Assembly (NCBI GenBank): GCA_003194495.1
Contig: PQXE01000005.1
Coordinates: forward strand, 1 to 61,019
Source of the DNA: Deltaproteobacteria bacterium
Lineage (GTDB): Bacteria > Desulfobacterota > Dissulfuribacteria > Dissulfuribacterales > UBA3076
DNA: 61,019 nucleotides
Direction: 5' to 3'
The position numbers and the translations under genes were made by a program. A model generated the notes under the pieces. That model did no database searches. It was given only the letters and a program-made list of their open reading frames with translations, and was not told the DNA's origin. Numbering within the stretch: the stretch's first letter is position 1; every line of letters begins with the position of its first letter. Below, piece after piece: positions 7,332-16,196 of this stretch.

Positions 7332-9944
7332 TTACTCTTGTTCAGTACGGATAATCCTTTTTAATCTATCCAGCATGTCTTTGAAAGATATTTTGCCATC
7401 AGGATTTCTGTTTATGACATCTACCCCTCTGATAAAGCCCCTTTTCACCAGGTATTCCTGCCCGTCTTTTTTTATCAAGCCGTGGAGTGTGAACAGATCA
7501 TTTTTTAGACTACACGACATGCCTATTTGGCGGTAGGGGAATTCCTTGAACATACGTCCGAACAAAGGAATCGATCCGCCTCCACCCAGGATCGAGATCT
7601 TTTCAACTGCTTCAAGGCTGATCTTTTTAGGACCAGGAGCACCGGGATCATTCTCCATCACTAATTCAAAGGATTCAGGCTGACCACCACTCATGATGAG
7701 GTCATCAATGTGTCCTGTCAGTTTTCCGGTAATTCGTCCGAAGTGCGCAGCGTCACTCAATTGTACAAGATCCAGGTCATGAAAGACCACATCGGCACCA
7801 AAACGGGGCATTGGGGCAAGAGGCTCTACCCAGATGTTCTGAAACCTGATCTTGCCCCCAGCCGTGTTGACCAATAACTTTCCATTGAAGTTGAGCCTTG
7901 GATCTTTCCATATACCCTGATCGAGATCAGCCTCAATATCAATCTGGAGGGGTAGTTCCGGCCAGAGTGCCTTCAGGTCAACACCAATGAGCCTGAGTTT
8001 CCTTAGCTTCAAGCTTGATGCCGGCCAATCCCAGGAGATCTGTTTGAGGGAAATCTCTCCCTGTGCAATAGGAATTTTGATTGGTCCGCAACTAAGATTA
8101 TCTTTGCAAATAGTCAAGGGGATCTTTGTCTTTTCTAAATCCAGTGGAGGCCAGGTCAGTCTGTCCCACTTGATAAGGCCGGGGAGGCATTTATCCGTAT
8201 TTATTGGATAGGCAAGATCAAGATCCATTCCCTGGATGACATCATGTCCTGAAAAAAAGAGGTCTGCTTTTATCCCAGTGCGCAAACCACCTTGATCCAC
8301 TTCAACCAGCCAGGTGCCCTTTGGCACCAGGTCGTTCAAAAAGCCGTAATTCACAGAGAAAGGTTCCTTGAGGAAGACTTCATATGGAATCTCTAACCTG
8401 CCGTTGGCCTTAAGGAACTGAATCTTTGGCATTTTCCATTGAGAAAGCTGTGCAGCATTGTCATTAAGGCTGTAATCAAGGGAGACCTCTTTGGCCATAA
8501 GTTCAAACGGTCCGGATACTGAGATTTTGTTGAAAAGCAGTTTGTTTTTGTCCAGAGTTCCCATTGTTTTGATACTACCGGCGAGTTGAAAGAGATCCAG
8601 AAACCATGGATATACAAGTACAGCGCCTTTATTCCATCCCAGGTCGGTCCTCCAGGATACGCTTTTAAGAGATCCATCATAATTTGCAAGGAACTCAATC
8701 TTTGAGGAGATCCCTTCAAAGGCATGGTTTTCGTCTTTGGCCCAGGATAGATCCTTTACGTCAAGGCTCGCAGATACCTGCCACAAATCAGGTGTGACAA
8801 ATACGTCAGCAATGATATCCCCAAGACCGGACAGGAGGGAGCCTTTGAGATTGGAAAAGTCATAGTTGGTGCTTGAGATCCCGGCAATAGCTTCCCATTG
8901 ATTGCCGTTTTCACCGGGCCAGGCAAGCTTAATGGAAACAGGCAATTCTCGAGGTGCAAAGCTGACGTCAATGAAGCCGTTTTTTAGATCCGAAGACGCC
9001 TTCATTTGCCAGGTGCCCCGGATCGTGGGGATGCCTGAGATTGAAGATAATCTCGTGTCCTTAAGGACCAATTTGCCTGACACCTTCAGTTCCTTGTCCA
9101 GGAGGTATCTGATGTCGGCTGATATGCTTACAGAACAAGGTTGGCTGATATTGCCGGTGGAGTCATTTTTGGTCTTTTCCCCTGAAAGGGAGGGAAAGAT
9201 TGAGCAAAGGTCATGAACCGCAAGATCAGCTTCGGCACTCAGTCCGTCCATTTGGGGCTCAATCCTGCCGGAAGTCTTGAGGTCATAGGCTGTCCTGTCC
9301 TGTGATTTATTAACTATTATTTCCCCTTTTGACATAAGATGAAATCGTGTGGAATTCCAGTCCAACATGCCTTTCATGTCACCCTCAGCCTGGATTTCCG
9401 GAGTCTTCACTGATATGCAGCCTGACAGGGTGGAAGCAGATGATAGGTCATTTGGTTCCTGCACTGAAGACGGAAGTTCGTTTCCGGCTATTGAAAAGGC
9501 ACTGAGGCTTGCCGCAAGAGATGCAGTTTTTAGCTCTATCTCTCCATTTACAATCGAGACCTTTCCCAACAGCCACACCAAGGTCCTGTTAAACCTGAAG
9601 TCGCTGCTGGTTGAAGTATCTGGAGTAACTTCAAAGTCCGGCTTCTCCAGCTTGATCTCCTTGAGGCCAAAGGGCCGGAGGGAATATTCAACGGATATTC
9701 TTTGGATCTCTCCCCTGATTTCTTTGTGACTGATTCTGATTTTTTCAATAGTGATAAAACCATAACCCGTTCTGACTTGGCTCAGCCTCACTGAATATCC
9801 TTCGGATCTCGCAACAATTGGCGCCAGTTTTTTTATAAGCAATGGAAGACATTGATAAAGTGAGCCTAATAGCAGTGTTGCTGAAAGAAAAAAAATACCA
9901 AGAATCCAGAGGGTTACCTTTTTTTTTGAGGGTGTTTTTGGCAT
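7332..9944 (-). CDS. YdbH-like AsmA-type envelope lipid-transport protein
   Basis: This 870-residue protein has one N-terminal membrane anchor (about residues 10-32) and a very long, beta-rich periplasmic region, as in the AsmA-like/YdbH family of bridge proteins that carry phospholipids to the outer membrane. The start LPLLIKKLAPIVARSEGYSV and the C-terminal segment GGGGSIPLFGRMFKEFPYRQIGMSCSL are YdbH-like (the C-terminal dicarboxylate/YdbH region), and the DUF1318 gene downstream supports the call. No frameshift is seen. The length matches enterobacterial YdbH (about 880). The substrate is inferred from the family, not from this sequence. Confidence 0.8.
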   Translation of the reverse strand: MPKTPSKKKVTLWILGIFFLSATLLLGSLYQCLPLLIKKLAPIVARSEGYSVRLSQVRTGYGFITIEKIRISHKEIRGEIQRISVEYSLRPFGLKEIKLEKPDFEVTPDTSTSSDFRFNRTLVWLLGKVSIVNGEIELKTASLAASLSAFSIAGNELPSSVQEPNDLSSASTLSGCISVKTPEIQAEGDMKGMLDWNSTRFHLMSKGEIIVNKSQDRTAYDLKTSGRIEPQMDGLSAEADLAVHDLCSIFPSLSGEKTKNDSTGNISQPCSVSISADIRYLLDKELKVSGKLVLKDTRLSSISGIPTIRGTWQMKASSDLKNGFIDVSFAPRELPVSIKLAWPGENGNQWEAIAGISSTNYDFSNLKGSLLSGLGDIIADVFVTPDLWQVSASLDVKDLSWAKDENHAFEGISSKIEFLANYDGSLKSVSWRTDLGWNKGAVLVYPWFLDLFQLAGSIKTMGTLDKNKLLFNKISVSGPFELMAKEVSLDYSLNDNAAQLSQWKMPKIQFLKANGRLEIPYEVFLKEPFSVNYGFLNDLVPKGTWLVEVDQGGLRTGIKADLFFSGHDVIQGMDLDLAYPINTDKCLPGLIKWDRLTWPPLDLEKTKIPLTICKDNLSCGPIKIPIAQGEISLKQISWDWPASSLKLRKLRLIGVDLKALWPELPLQIDIEADLDQGIWKDPRLNFNGKLLVNTAGGKIRFQNIWVEPLAPMPRFGADVVFHDLDLVQLSDAAHFGRITGKLTGHIDDLIMSGGQPESFELVMENDPGAPGPKKISLEAVEKISILGGGGSIPLFGRMFKEFPYRQIGMSCSLKNDLFTLHGLIKKDGQEYLVKRGFIRGVDVINRNPDGKISFKDMLDRLKRIIRTEQE

Positions 9945-10043
9945 CCGTCATTCACCATCTGACATTTTTTTTGACGTCTCTTTTGAGTTATGATAGTCTC
10001 TGTCTATTTATCAGGCTCTATGTATTGATAAATGGAATGCCTG

Positions 10044-10161
10044 AATAGTTTATACTCTTTTCGAAAAAATGTGTATTGAATTGAATGGCTGTGTGGAAAC
10101 TGGAAATTTGAAATTAGGTAACGCATCTACATCTTTGTGTTTTTCCCAATTTCAAATTTCA
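10044..10161. repeat. Dispersed repeat R1, copy A
   Basis: This copy shares TTTTCGAAAAAA...GTGTATT...GAATTGAATG...GAAACTGG with 17485-17560 and, in inverted orientation, with 47591-47730. It also shares AGGTAACGCATCTACATCTTTGT with the latter. The core is a self-complementary ACTTTTTTCGAAAAAAGT-like palindrome. It lies just upstream of the cytochrome gene, so it could contribute its promoter or simply be a mobile remnant. Confidence 0.6.
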
Positions 10162-10205
10162 CTACATAATTTATCCAATCCGTTAATAACAGAAAGGAGG
10201 TATTT

Positions 10206-11549
10206 ATGGGAGTTTTGAGGGTTGTAACATTTTTGTTTTTGGTGAGCTGTGTCTGGTCCTCTTACGGACTTTGTGGCACAAAGCCTGCGGAGGTCCCTAA
10301 GGCCAAGACCATCGCGGAGCTCGCTGCCCGCTATGATTCGAGTTCTTGCCAGGAGTGTCATGAAGAGGCATATGAACAATGGGAAAATTCCGTTCATGCT
10401 GTTTCAATGTTAGGGGTTACGCTCAGGACGGCCCCAACGATTCTTACTGCGGTAGACAAGGGCCTGAAGTTGTTTCCCTATTCAGGAGTCAAAGAGGACA
10501 AGGACATAACAGTAGAGCATCTCATGTTCTGCGCCAAATGCCACCTGCCTCAACTGGATGAGGCAACGGATGATGTGGCCCGGGAGATCGTCAAGACCAT
10601 CAGAGACTGGCAAAAGGCATATGCCGATGATGATGATGACCTGATTGATGAATTGGAAGAAAAAATTGCCAGCCTCAACATCGGTTGCATGGTGTGCCAC
10701 AACAAAGTAGCCATTATCCACAAATGGCAGGATGGCTATCCGCAGCCGGATACTGTTTACGGCGCCCTAGAAGGGGAACACGACGATCCTGCCTATCCTA
10801 AAATGGCAAAGGCCCCGGCCATGAGTGAGTCCATATTCTGTGGTCAGTGCCACGGTGAGGGACCAAATTTTGAGCTGGATCAACCCTCCCAGTGTGCTAC
10901 TTTGTATGGCACCTATCTTTTCACCTATATTCCCGAAGGTGGGCACGATAGCTGTCAGGAATGCCACATGGCCAAGTGCGGTCTGGGCCACGACATGCAA
11001 GCCTATCGTGACGAGACCATGATCAAGATGGCCCTGGACATTGAGGTTGATGCTATGGCCCACTTCTGGCGTAAGAACAAGGCCGAAGGCATCATCCCGC
11101 TTGGCGTGGTCAAAGTGGAGATGTTCAACAAGTGCGGGCACGCCATACCGGATGGGTGACCTACTCCCAACCGGCTGGTCCTGGATGTGACCGCGAAGAC
11201 AATGGATGGGAAACAAGTCTATAATGATCAAGTTATCTACATGCCTTACCCCGCACGCTTCGGTAGAGGGGCAGAGATGGGAAGAGGACCCTATGAGAAG
11301 TGCGGTTTGCTCAGAGACACCTGCCTGCCGCCTCTAAAGATGACAAAGGCGGTCTTCGAGATACCGTTCCCATATGCTGATGTGGAAAAAGACGGTAAGA
11401 AGACCAGGGAACTCACTGCAGATGAGCTCTTGGTAGAAGTCAAATTGTGGTATGTGCCTTTTGGCAGGTCTGATGATGATTGGAATGTTCTGTTCTTCAG
11501 TGAGGAAAAGAAGATAGACCTCAAGACCGAGTGGATCTGGAGGAAATAA
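10206..11549 (+). CDS. Periplasmic multihaem c-type cytochrome, probable selenoprotein (UGA at codon 318)
   Basis: Read straight through the TGA at 11157-11159, this is a 447-residue protein in one unbroken frame. An N-terminal signal peptide (LRVVTFLFLVSCVWSSYG) is followed by five CXXCH haem sites: CQECH near residue 49, CAKCH near 110, CMVCH near 160, CGQCH near 215 and CQECH near 252. The UGA lies in NKCGHAIPDG-U-PTPNRLVLDV. The 130 codons beyond it look coding (beta-rich, no frameshift). A hairpin with GGU in its loop follows the UGA, and a second UGA gene is present at 2.4 kb, so selenocysteine is the favoured reading. A premature stop cannot be excluded. The start is supported by AAAGGAGG. 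No partner oxidoreductase is adjacent. Confidence 0.78.
11168..11187 (+). promoter_or_regulatory. Candidate bacterial SECIS stem-loop (cytochrome)
   Basis: Starting 9 bases after the UGA, CA and CCGG pair with CUGG and UG (one G-U pair) across an A-A mismatch, leaving a CUGGUC hexaloop that holds GGU, about 15 bases from the UGA. This is slightly close to the UGA compared with typical bacterial SECIS elements. An alternative fold with a GGCU loop exists. Confidence 0.45.
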
Positions 11550-11551
11550 TC

Positions 11552-11578
11552 TGCAGGCCGGCTTCTTGCCGGCCTGCA
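11552..11578. terminator. Hairpin between convergent genes
   Basis: TGCAGGCCGGC pairs with GCCGGCCTGCA (11 bp, 5-base loop) between the cytochrome stop and the histidine-kinase stop. A T-rich tract follows only loosely, so it is probably a bidirectional transcription barrier. Confidence 0.6.
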
Positions 11579-11585
11579 TATCCAT

Positions 11586-13193
11586 TTAGTTTTCAACATC
11601 CTTTATATGTTTAGGAAGATGCAGGGTAAAGGTAGAGCCCTTGCCCTGTTCAGAATCTACCGTAATATCACCATTCCATTCATGAACGAGCCTGTGGACT
11701 ATTGCCAGGCCTAATCCTGTTCCATCCGGCCGGGTGGAGAAGAAAGGATTGAACACCTTTGAAAGATCCTCAGGCCTTATGCCGGTCCCGTTGTCTGAAA
11801 TTTTTAGAACCAGGTAATTTCCCCCTTCTGTCGTTCCCTTGATTGATATTCTTCCGTGTTCATGCGGCAGGGCCTGATAGGCATTCAGCAAGAGATTCAG
11901 AAGGACCTGTTTGAATTGAGACGGGTCTACTTCAAACTGTAGATCAGCCGGGACATCTATTTTAACATCGGCTTCTGGGAGTTTTTTCCTTTGTCTCATC
12001 AGGTACAGAACCGACTCTATTTCTTCCAGTAGAGATATGTTTTGAATCTTTTTTTCCTCTGGTTTGGCATAAAGAATAAAAGACTTTGTAATATCATTCA
12101 GACGATCGCTCTCTCTACTGATAATCTGCAGTAGTCTTCTTTCTTCAGGCTGCAACAGTGCCGACTCTTCCAGAAACTGGGCTGCCCCGGACAGGGATGC
12201 CAGGGGGTTTCTTATCTCATGGGCAAGTCCCGCAGCCATCTCACCAAGGGCGGCAAGACGGTCCATGCGCTGAAGGCGCTCTTCCCTTGCCTTTATATCT
12301 GTAATGTCTTGAAAGATTATTCCGTAACCAAGGTGTTGGCCCTGGTGACCTTTTAACAAAAAAGTGGATATCCCGAGGAACCCGGGTGAGCCGTGGGGAT
12401 CTGTATGGCTTACTTCCTGCCGTTCTCCTTTTCCGCCGCTTCTGAAATTTTCCAGTAGCCTGGTCCCTGTCGGCCAGAGTTCTTGCAGGGGTTGTCCGTA
12501 TCCGTTAATGATTTTTTTACCGAGGATCTCAATAGCCGCCTGGTTAAAGAAGATGATATTTTCTTTTTCATCTACTGTGATCAGACCTGACTGGATGCTG
12601 TCTGCGAGATGGCGATGGATTTCCTCTATGCGGCGCAGATCCACCTTGGTATCTGACAGCTTTTTTTCTGTGTAATGAAGACGTTTTGCAAGGACAATTC
12701 CCAAAGAGGCAATGATGTTAAAAGCCGCCATGTTGATAAAGAAGCTGTATACGGCATCATTAAATTTGTCTCCCGGTATTTCACAGAGCCAGAAAATGGC
12801 GGCATAGCTGACAACACACAGGAAGGTTGATACAGCGCCTTCCTTTTGACTGCCAAGAATACATGCTGTGAGAATGGCAACCGGATAAAGAAATACAAGC
12901 GGGCTTCCAGATCCACCGGTCCAAAATACGGCAAGATTTACCAGTATGACGTCAAGAACTGTCTGGATATAGAGGAGCCGTTTATTCAGGCCCCTCTTTT
13001 TGTACCATATAATATAAACAGCAGTGAGAAAAAATGCCCATCCCAGGATTATAGACAGCTCGGTCACTTTGCCAAAAGCATCGGCAGAATATCTGGATAG
13101 GAGATAGGTGCTGCAGAGCAGCAGGACCAGGATAGTTAGACGGCCTGCAGTTATACAATAAAAAAGGCGGCCATTTGAGTTCTCAGAGGGCAT
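11586..13193 (-). CDS. PilS-type membrane sensor histidine kinase
   Basis: This 535-residue kinase has about six membrane helices in residues 13-185, then a coiled linker and a PAS domain (about 195-310). The HisKA H-box is AGLAHEIRNPLASLSGAAQF, followed by an HATPase with N-box LLNLLLNAYQALP, G1 DNGTGI and G2 GTGLGLAIVHRLV. The architecture matches PilS/NtrB-like kinases that control sigma-54 activators. Its ATG overlaps the end of the downstream-partner regulator gene by 11 bases, so the two are co-translated. No pilin gene lies in the window, so the regulated process is unknown; naming it PilS rests on architecture. Confidence 0.88.
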   Translation of the reverse strand: MPSENSNGRLFYCITAGRLTILVLLLCSTYLLSRYSADAFGKVTELSIILGWAFFLTAVYIIWYKKRGLNKRLLYIQTVLDVILVNLAVFWTGGSGSPLVFLYPVAILTACILGSQKEGAVSTFLCVVSYAAIFWLCEIPGDKFNDAVYSFFINMAAFNIIASLGIVLAKRLHYTEKKLSDTKVDLRRIEEIHRHLADSIQSGLITVDEKENIIFFNQAAIEILGKKIINGYGQPLQELWPTGTRLLENFRSGGKGERQEVSHTDPHGSPGFLGISTFLLKGHQGQHLGYGIIFQDITDIKAREERLQRMDRLAALGEMAAGLAHEIRNPLASLSGAAQFLEESALLQPEERRLLQIISRESDRLNDITKSFILYAKPEEKKIQNISLLEEIESVLYLMRQRKKLPEADVKIDVPADLQFEVDPSQFKQVLLNLLLNAYQALPHEHGRISIKGTTEGGNYLVLKISDNGTGIRPEDLSKVFNPFFSTRPDGTGLGLAIVHRLVHEWNGDITVDSEQGKGSTFTLHLPKHIKDVEN

Positions 13194-14613
13194 ATTTTGA
13201 CAGACGATATCTAAAGGACCTGAAGTTAAGACCGAGGATGCCGGCAGCTTCGGTCTTTACCCCGTTTGCCCTCTCGAGCGCCTTTTTTAGGAGAATTTTT
13301 TCTATATGGCTGAGGAACTGCTCAAGGTCTAAACCTTCAGGCCCCAGGCACGGCTCGTAAGAAAAGGGGCTGGATTCGGCGGTTTTTTGCTGCTTGAACT
13401 CAGCCAGAGACAGGCTTTCAGGAAGCAGGAGATTTGAGGTGGCAAGGGCCACACTCCTTTCGATGATATTTTCCAGTTCTCTCACGTTTCCTGGGAACGA
13501 GTATTTCTGCAATGCCTCCATGGCAAAGCTGGATATGCCCTGTACGGCCTTATTTTGTTCTTTGGAATACTTGTCCAGAAAGTACTGGACCATGAGGGGA
13601 ATGTCTTCAGGACGTTCTCTTAGCGGTGGCATACGAATTTGAATTACGTTCAGTCTGTAGTACAGGTCTTCCCTGAATCGCCCGGCTATTACCTCCTTTT
13701 CCAGATCACGGTTGGTGGCTGCCAATATCCTCACATCTACCTTGATCTCTTTGGTGTCGCCAAGAGATGTAAAGGACTTCTGCTGCACGACTCTCAACAG
13801 TTTGACCTGGAGGGTCATGGGCAGTTCTCCGATTTCATCAAGAAAGATGGTACCTTGATCAGCTATGGCAAAAAGACCTTGTTTTCCACGATCAGCACCT
13901 GTAAAGGCCCCTTTGCTATGGCCGAACAACTCGCTTTCAAGGAGGTTCTCCGGGATACTTCCGCAGTTAATAACTACAAAGGGCTTGTCCTTGCGGACTC
14001 CGAGGTTATGAATGGCTCGTGCAGCAAGCTCTTTCCCAGTGCCGCTTTCACCGGATATGAGCACACTGGAAGGACTGGATGCTATCCTGGGTATTAGCTG
14101 GAATATTTTGAGCATGACCGGGCTTTTGGTCAACATATTGTCAAGCTTGTAGATCTTGTCAGCAGTATCTCTGATCAAGGACTGGGCCTTTGGTCTTGTT
14201 TTAAGGGCCTTTTCCACAACCTCCCTGATTTCTTCTATCCGAAATGGCTTGGTAAGATAGTCCCATGCCCCCTCTTTCATTGCCGCCATTGCGGTGTCCA
14301 GGGATGCAAAGGCAGTAATCAATATTACAGGGACATCTGCGTGTTTTGCCTTGATTTCTTTCAGTAAAGTCATCCCATCTATGCCCGGCATCCTCACGTC
14401 ACTTATGACCAGGGATACATTTTCCCTGTCCATGAGTCGAAGGGCCTTTTTCCCACTGGACGCGGAGCATACACCGTAGCCTTCCCTGGCAAGGAGTATC
14501 TCCAGAAACTCCCTGAGGCTTTGGTCGTCGTCAACTATCAGGATTTTGGGTCCGGCAATACTTGGGCTATCCGTTGCCTCTGTGAAAAGATTTTCAGGAT
14601 GCTCTAAGCTCAT
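13183..14613 (-). CDS. Sigma-54-dependent response regulator (NtrC/PilR type)
   Basis: This 476-residue regulator is complete. A receiver domain (residues about 23-140) has the phospho-acceptor in VISDVRMPG. The AAA+ domain carries Walker A GESGTGKE, the sigma-54 contact loop GAFTGAD and Walker B GTIFLDEIGE. The C-terminal Fis-type helix-turn-helix ends in GILGLNFRSFRYRLSKY, a PilR-like ending. GGAGGTG precedes the start. It is first in a two-gene operon with the histidine kinase. It should activate sigma-54 promoters on phosphorylation; its targets are not evident here. Confidence 0.92.
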   Translation of the reverse strand: MSLEHPENLFTEATDSPSIAGPKILIVDDDQSLREFLEILLAREGYGVCSASSGKKALRLMDRENVSLVISDVRMPGIDGMTLLKEIKAKHADVPVILITAFASLDTAMAAMKEGAWDYLTKPFRIEEIREVVEKALKTRPKAQSLIRDTADKIYKLDNMLTKSPVMLKIFQLIPRIASSPSSVLISGESGTGKELAARAIHNLGVRKDKPFVVINCGSIPENLLESELFGHSKGAFTGADRGKQGLFAIADQGTIFLDEIGELPMTLQVKLLRVVQQKSFTSLGDTKEIKVDVRILAATNRDLEKEVIAGRFREDLYYRLNVIQIRMPPLRERPEDIPLMVQYFLDKYSKEQNKAVQGISSFAMEALQKYSFPGNVRELENIIERSVALATSNLLLPESLSLAEFKQQKTAESSPFSYEPCLGPEGLDLEQFLSHIEKILLKKALERANGVKTEAAGILGLNFRSFRYRLSKYAL

Positions 14614-14735
14614 ATAAACACCTCCGTCATACTTATCGACAAACCGGGGTGAGATGTTGAGCGTTATCGGGCTTGATTTACCATAAAAATACTTTTTGAA
14701 TTAGCCACAGACCCACACGGACACACACAGACAAT

Positions 14736-14766
14736 TTATCCGCTGGTATGTTCACCAGTGGATAAG
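14736..14766. repeat. Inverted repeat between regulator and pyrC
   Basis: TTATCCGCTGGT and ACCAGTGGATAA form a 12-bp stem with one mismatch. It is flanked on both sides by CACACAGAC-type repeats (14707-14731 and 14775-14800) that are also roughly complementary. It may be a terminator or a small repeat element. No gene fits in 14614-14864. Confidence 0.4.
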
Positions 14767-14864
14767 GTCTTTTGTCTGTGTTCGTCTGTGTGTGTCGAGC
14801 GAGCATAGCGAGCGGGTGGCAAATTTTCATGCTCGGGGGTGACGAAAGGCCTCGTCATAAACGT

Positions 14865-16187
14865 TTAGTTCACTTCAGGCACTCTCAGTATTCCTGTGGG
14901 GTCAAATACCGGACGGCCGTCAATAAGAGTGAGAATAGCTTTACCCTGGAGATCTTTTCCTAGAAATGGGCTGTTGTAACTCAAGGAGTAAAGAGATTCG
15001 CGGGTTAAGGTAAAAACTGCCTCCGGATCTATGATACATATATCTGCAGAATTTCCATCCTTCAGACTTCCTCCCGGCACACCCAGAATATTGGAGGGAG
15101 AAATGGACATACATCTGATCATTTGAGACGCTGAAATATAGCCGTCTCTTACGAGGTTCAGCGAGAGAGAAATAGCGGTTTCAAGGCCTATGATCCCGTT
15201 TGCAGCCATTTGAAATTCGCATTCCTTTTCAAGTACGCTGTGGGGAGCGTGGTCCGTGGCAATAGCATCTATAGCGCCGTCTTTGAGTCCCTCGATAACT
15301 GCCAGGCGGTCTTCCTCGGTGCGGAGGGGCGGACTCATTTTGGCAAAAGTGTTGTAACCAAATACTGCTTCTTCTGTGAGACTAAAGTAGTGGGGCGCAG
15401 TCTCTGCGGTTACCCGTACACCCCTGCTCTTGGCCTGGCGGACTATTTCAACCGAACCTCTTGTGCTCACATGGGCAATGTGGAGACGGCCCCCTGTCAA
15501 CTCAGCCAGGGCTACATCCCTGAATACGGCAATTTCTTCAGTTGCTGCCGGAATCCCCTTAAGACCAAGAATAGTAGATACCCTGCCCTCATTCATTACA
15601 CCTCCCCTGGAGAGGTCAAGTTCCTCTGAGTGGGATATGATAAGTGCATCAAAGTTTTGGGCATATTCAAGGGCCTGGCGCATTACCGCCGCATTTTTCA
15701 CAGGCAGGCCGTCATCTGAGAAGGCTATTGCACCGGCATTGAGAAGATCTCCGAATTCTGTCAACTGCTCCCCTTTTTGCCCCAATGTGATGGCTGCGAT
15801 CGGATAGACCCTGGCCCTGGCGGAACTTCGGGCCTTTTCCAGTATAAATCTGGTGATGCCTGCAGAATCATTAACCGGTTGGGTATTGGGCATGCACGCC
15901 ACTGCTGTAAAACCACCGGCAACAGCGGCAGCCGTGCCGGATTCAATAGTCTCCTTATATTCCTCTCCTGGTTCCCGCAGATGAACATGCATATCCAACA
16001 ACCCCGGCACAAGCCATTTTCCCTCCAGGTCAATGACCCCGGCATCATTCGGAAGGTCAAGGGATTCCCCGACAGCCGCTATAATTCCGTCTTTTACCAA
16101 AAGGTCACCGGTAAAATCCATGTTTTGGGATGGATCTATTATTCGTGCATTTGTAAATAGATAGGCGTTCATGGGTTCAGAATTCAC
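14865..16187 (-). CDS. pyrC: Dihydroorotase
   Basis: This class I dihydroorotase closes carbamoyl-aspartate to dihydroorotate in pyrimidine synthesis. The zinc-binding DMHVHLREPG (about residue 63) is complete, as are the carboxylate/histidine sites in ISHSEE and HIAHVST and the later DAIATDHAPH. Its 440 residues are slightly longer than the norm because the GTG at 16187 (GAAGG upstream) adds 5 residues before the first ATG. It starts 9 bases after pyrB, so pyrB-pyrC is one operon. In many bacteria such a PyrC forms a complex with PyrB. Confidence 0.93.
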   Translation of the reverse strand: MNSEPMNAYLFTNARIIDPSQNMDFTGDLLVKDGIIAAVGESLDLPNDAGVIDLEGKWLVPGLLDMHVHLREPGEEYKETIESGTAAAVAGGFTAVACMPNTQPVNDSAGITRFILEKARSSARARVYPIAAITLGQKGEQLTEFGDLLNAGAIAFSDDGLPVKNAAVMRQALEYAQNFDALIISHSEELDLSRGGVMNEGRVSTILGLKGIPAATEEIAVFRDVALAELTGGRLHIAHVSTRGSVEIVRQAKSRGVRVTAETAPHYFSLTEEAVFGYNTFAKMSPPLRTEEDRLAVIEGLKDGAIDAIATDHAPHSVLEKECEFQMAANGIIGLETAISLSLNLVRDGYISASQMIRCMSISPSNILGVPGGSLKDGNSADICIIDPEAVFTLTRESLYSLSYNSPFLGKDLQGKAILTLIDGRPVFDPTGILRVPEVN

Positions 16188-16196
16188 CTTTAACCT

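Noticed and set aside
11187..11549. Independent 120-residue gene starting at GTG 11187
   Set aside because: It is the exact in-frame continuation of the cytochrome past the TGA, with no own ribosome site, so it is better read as part of that protein.
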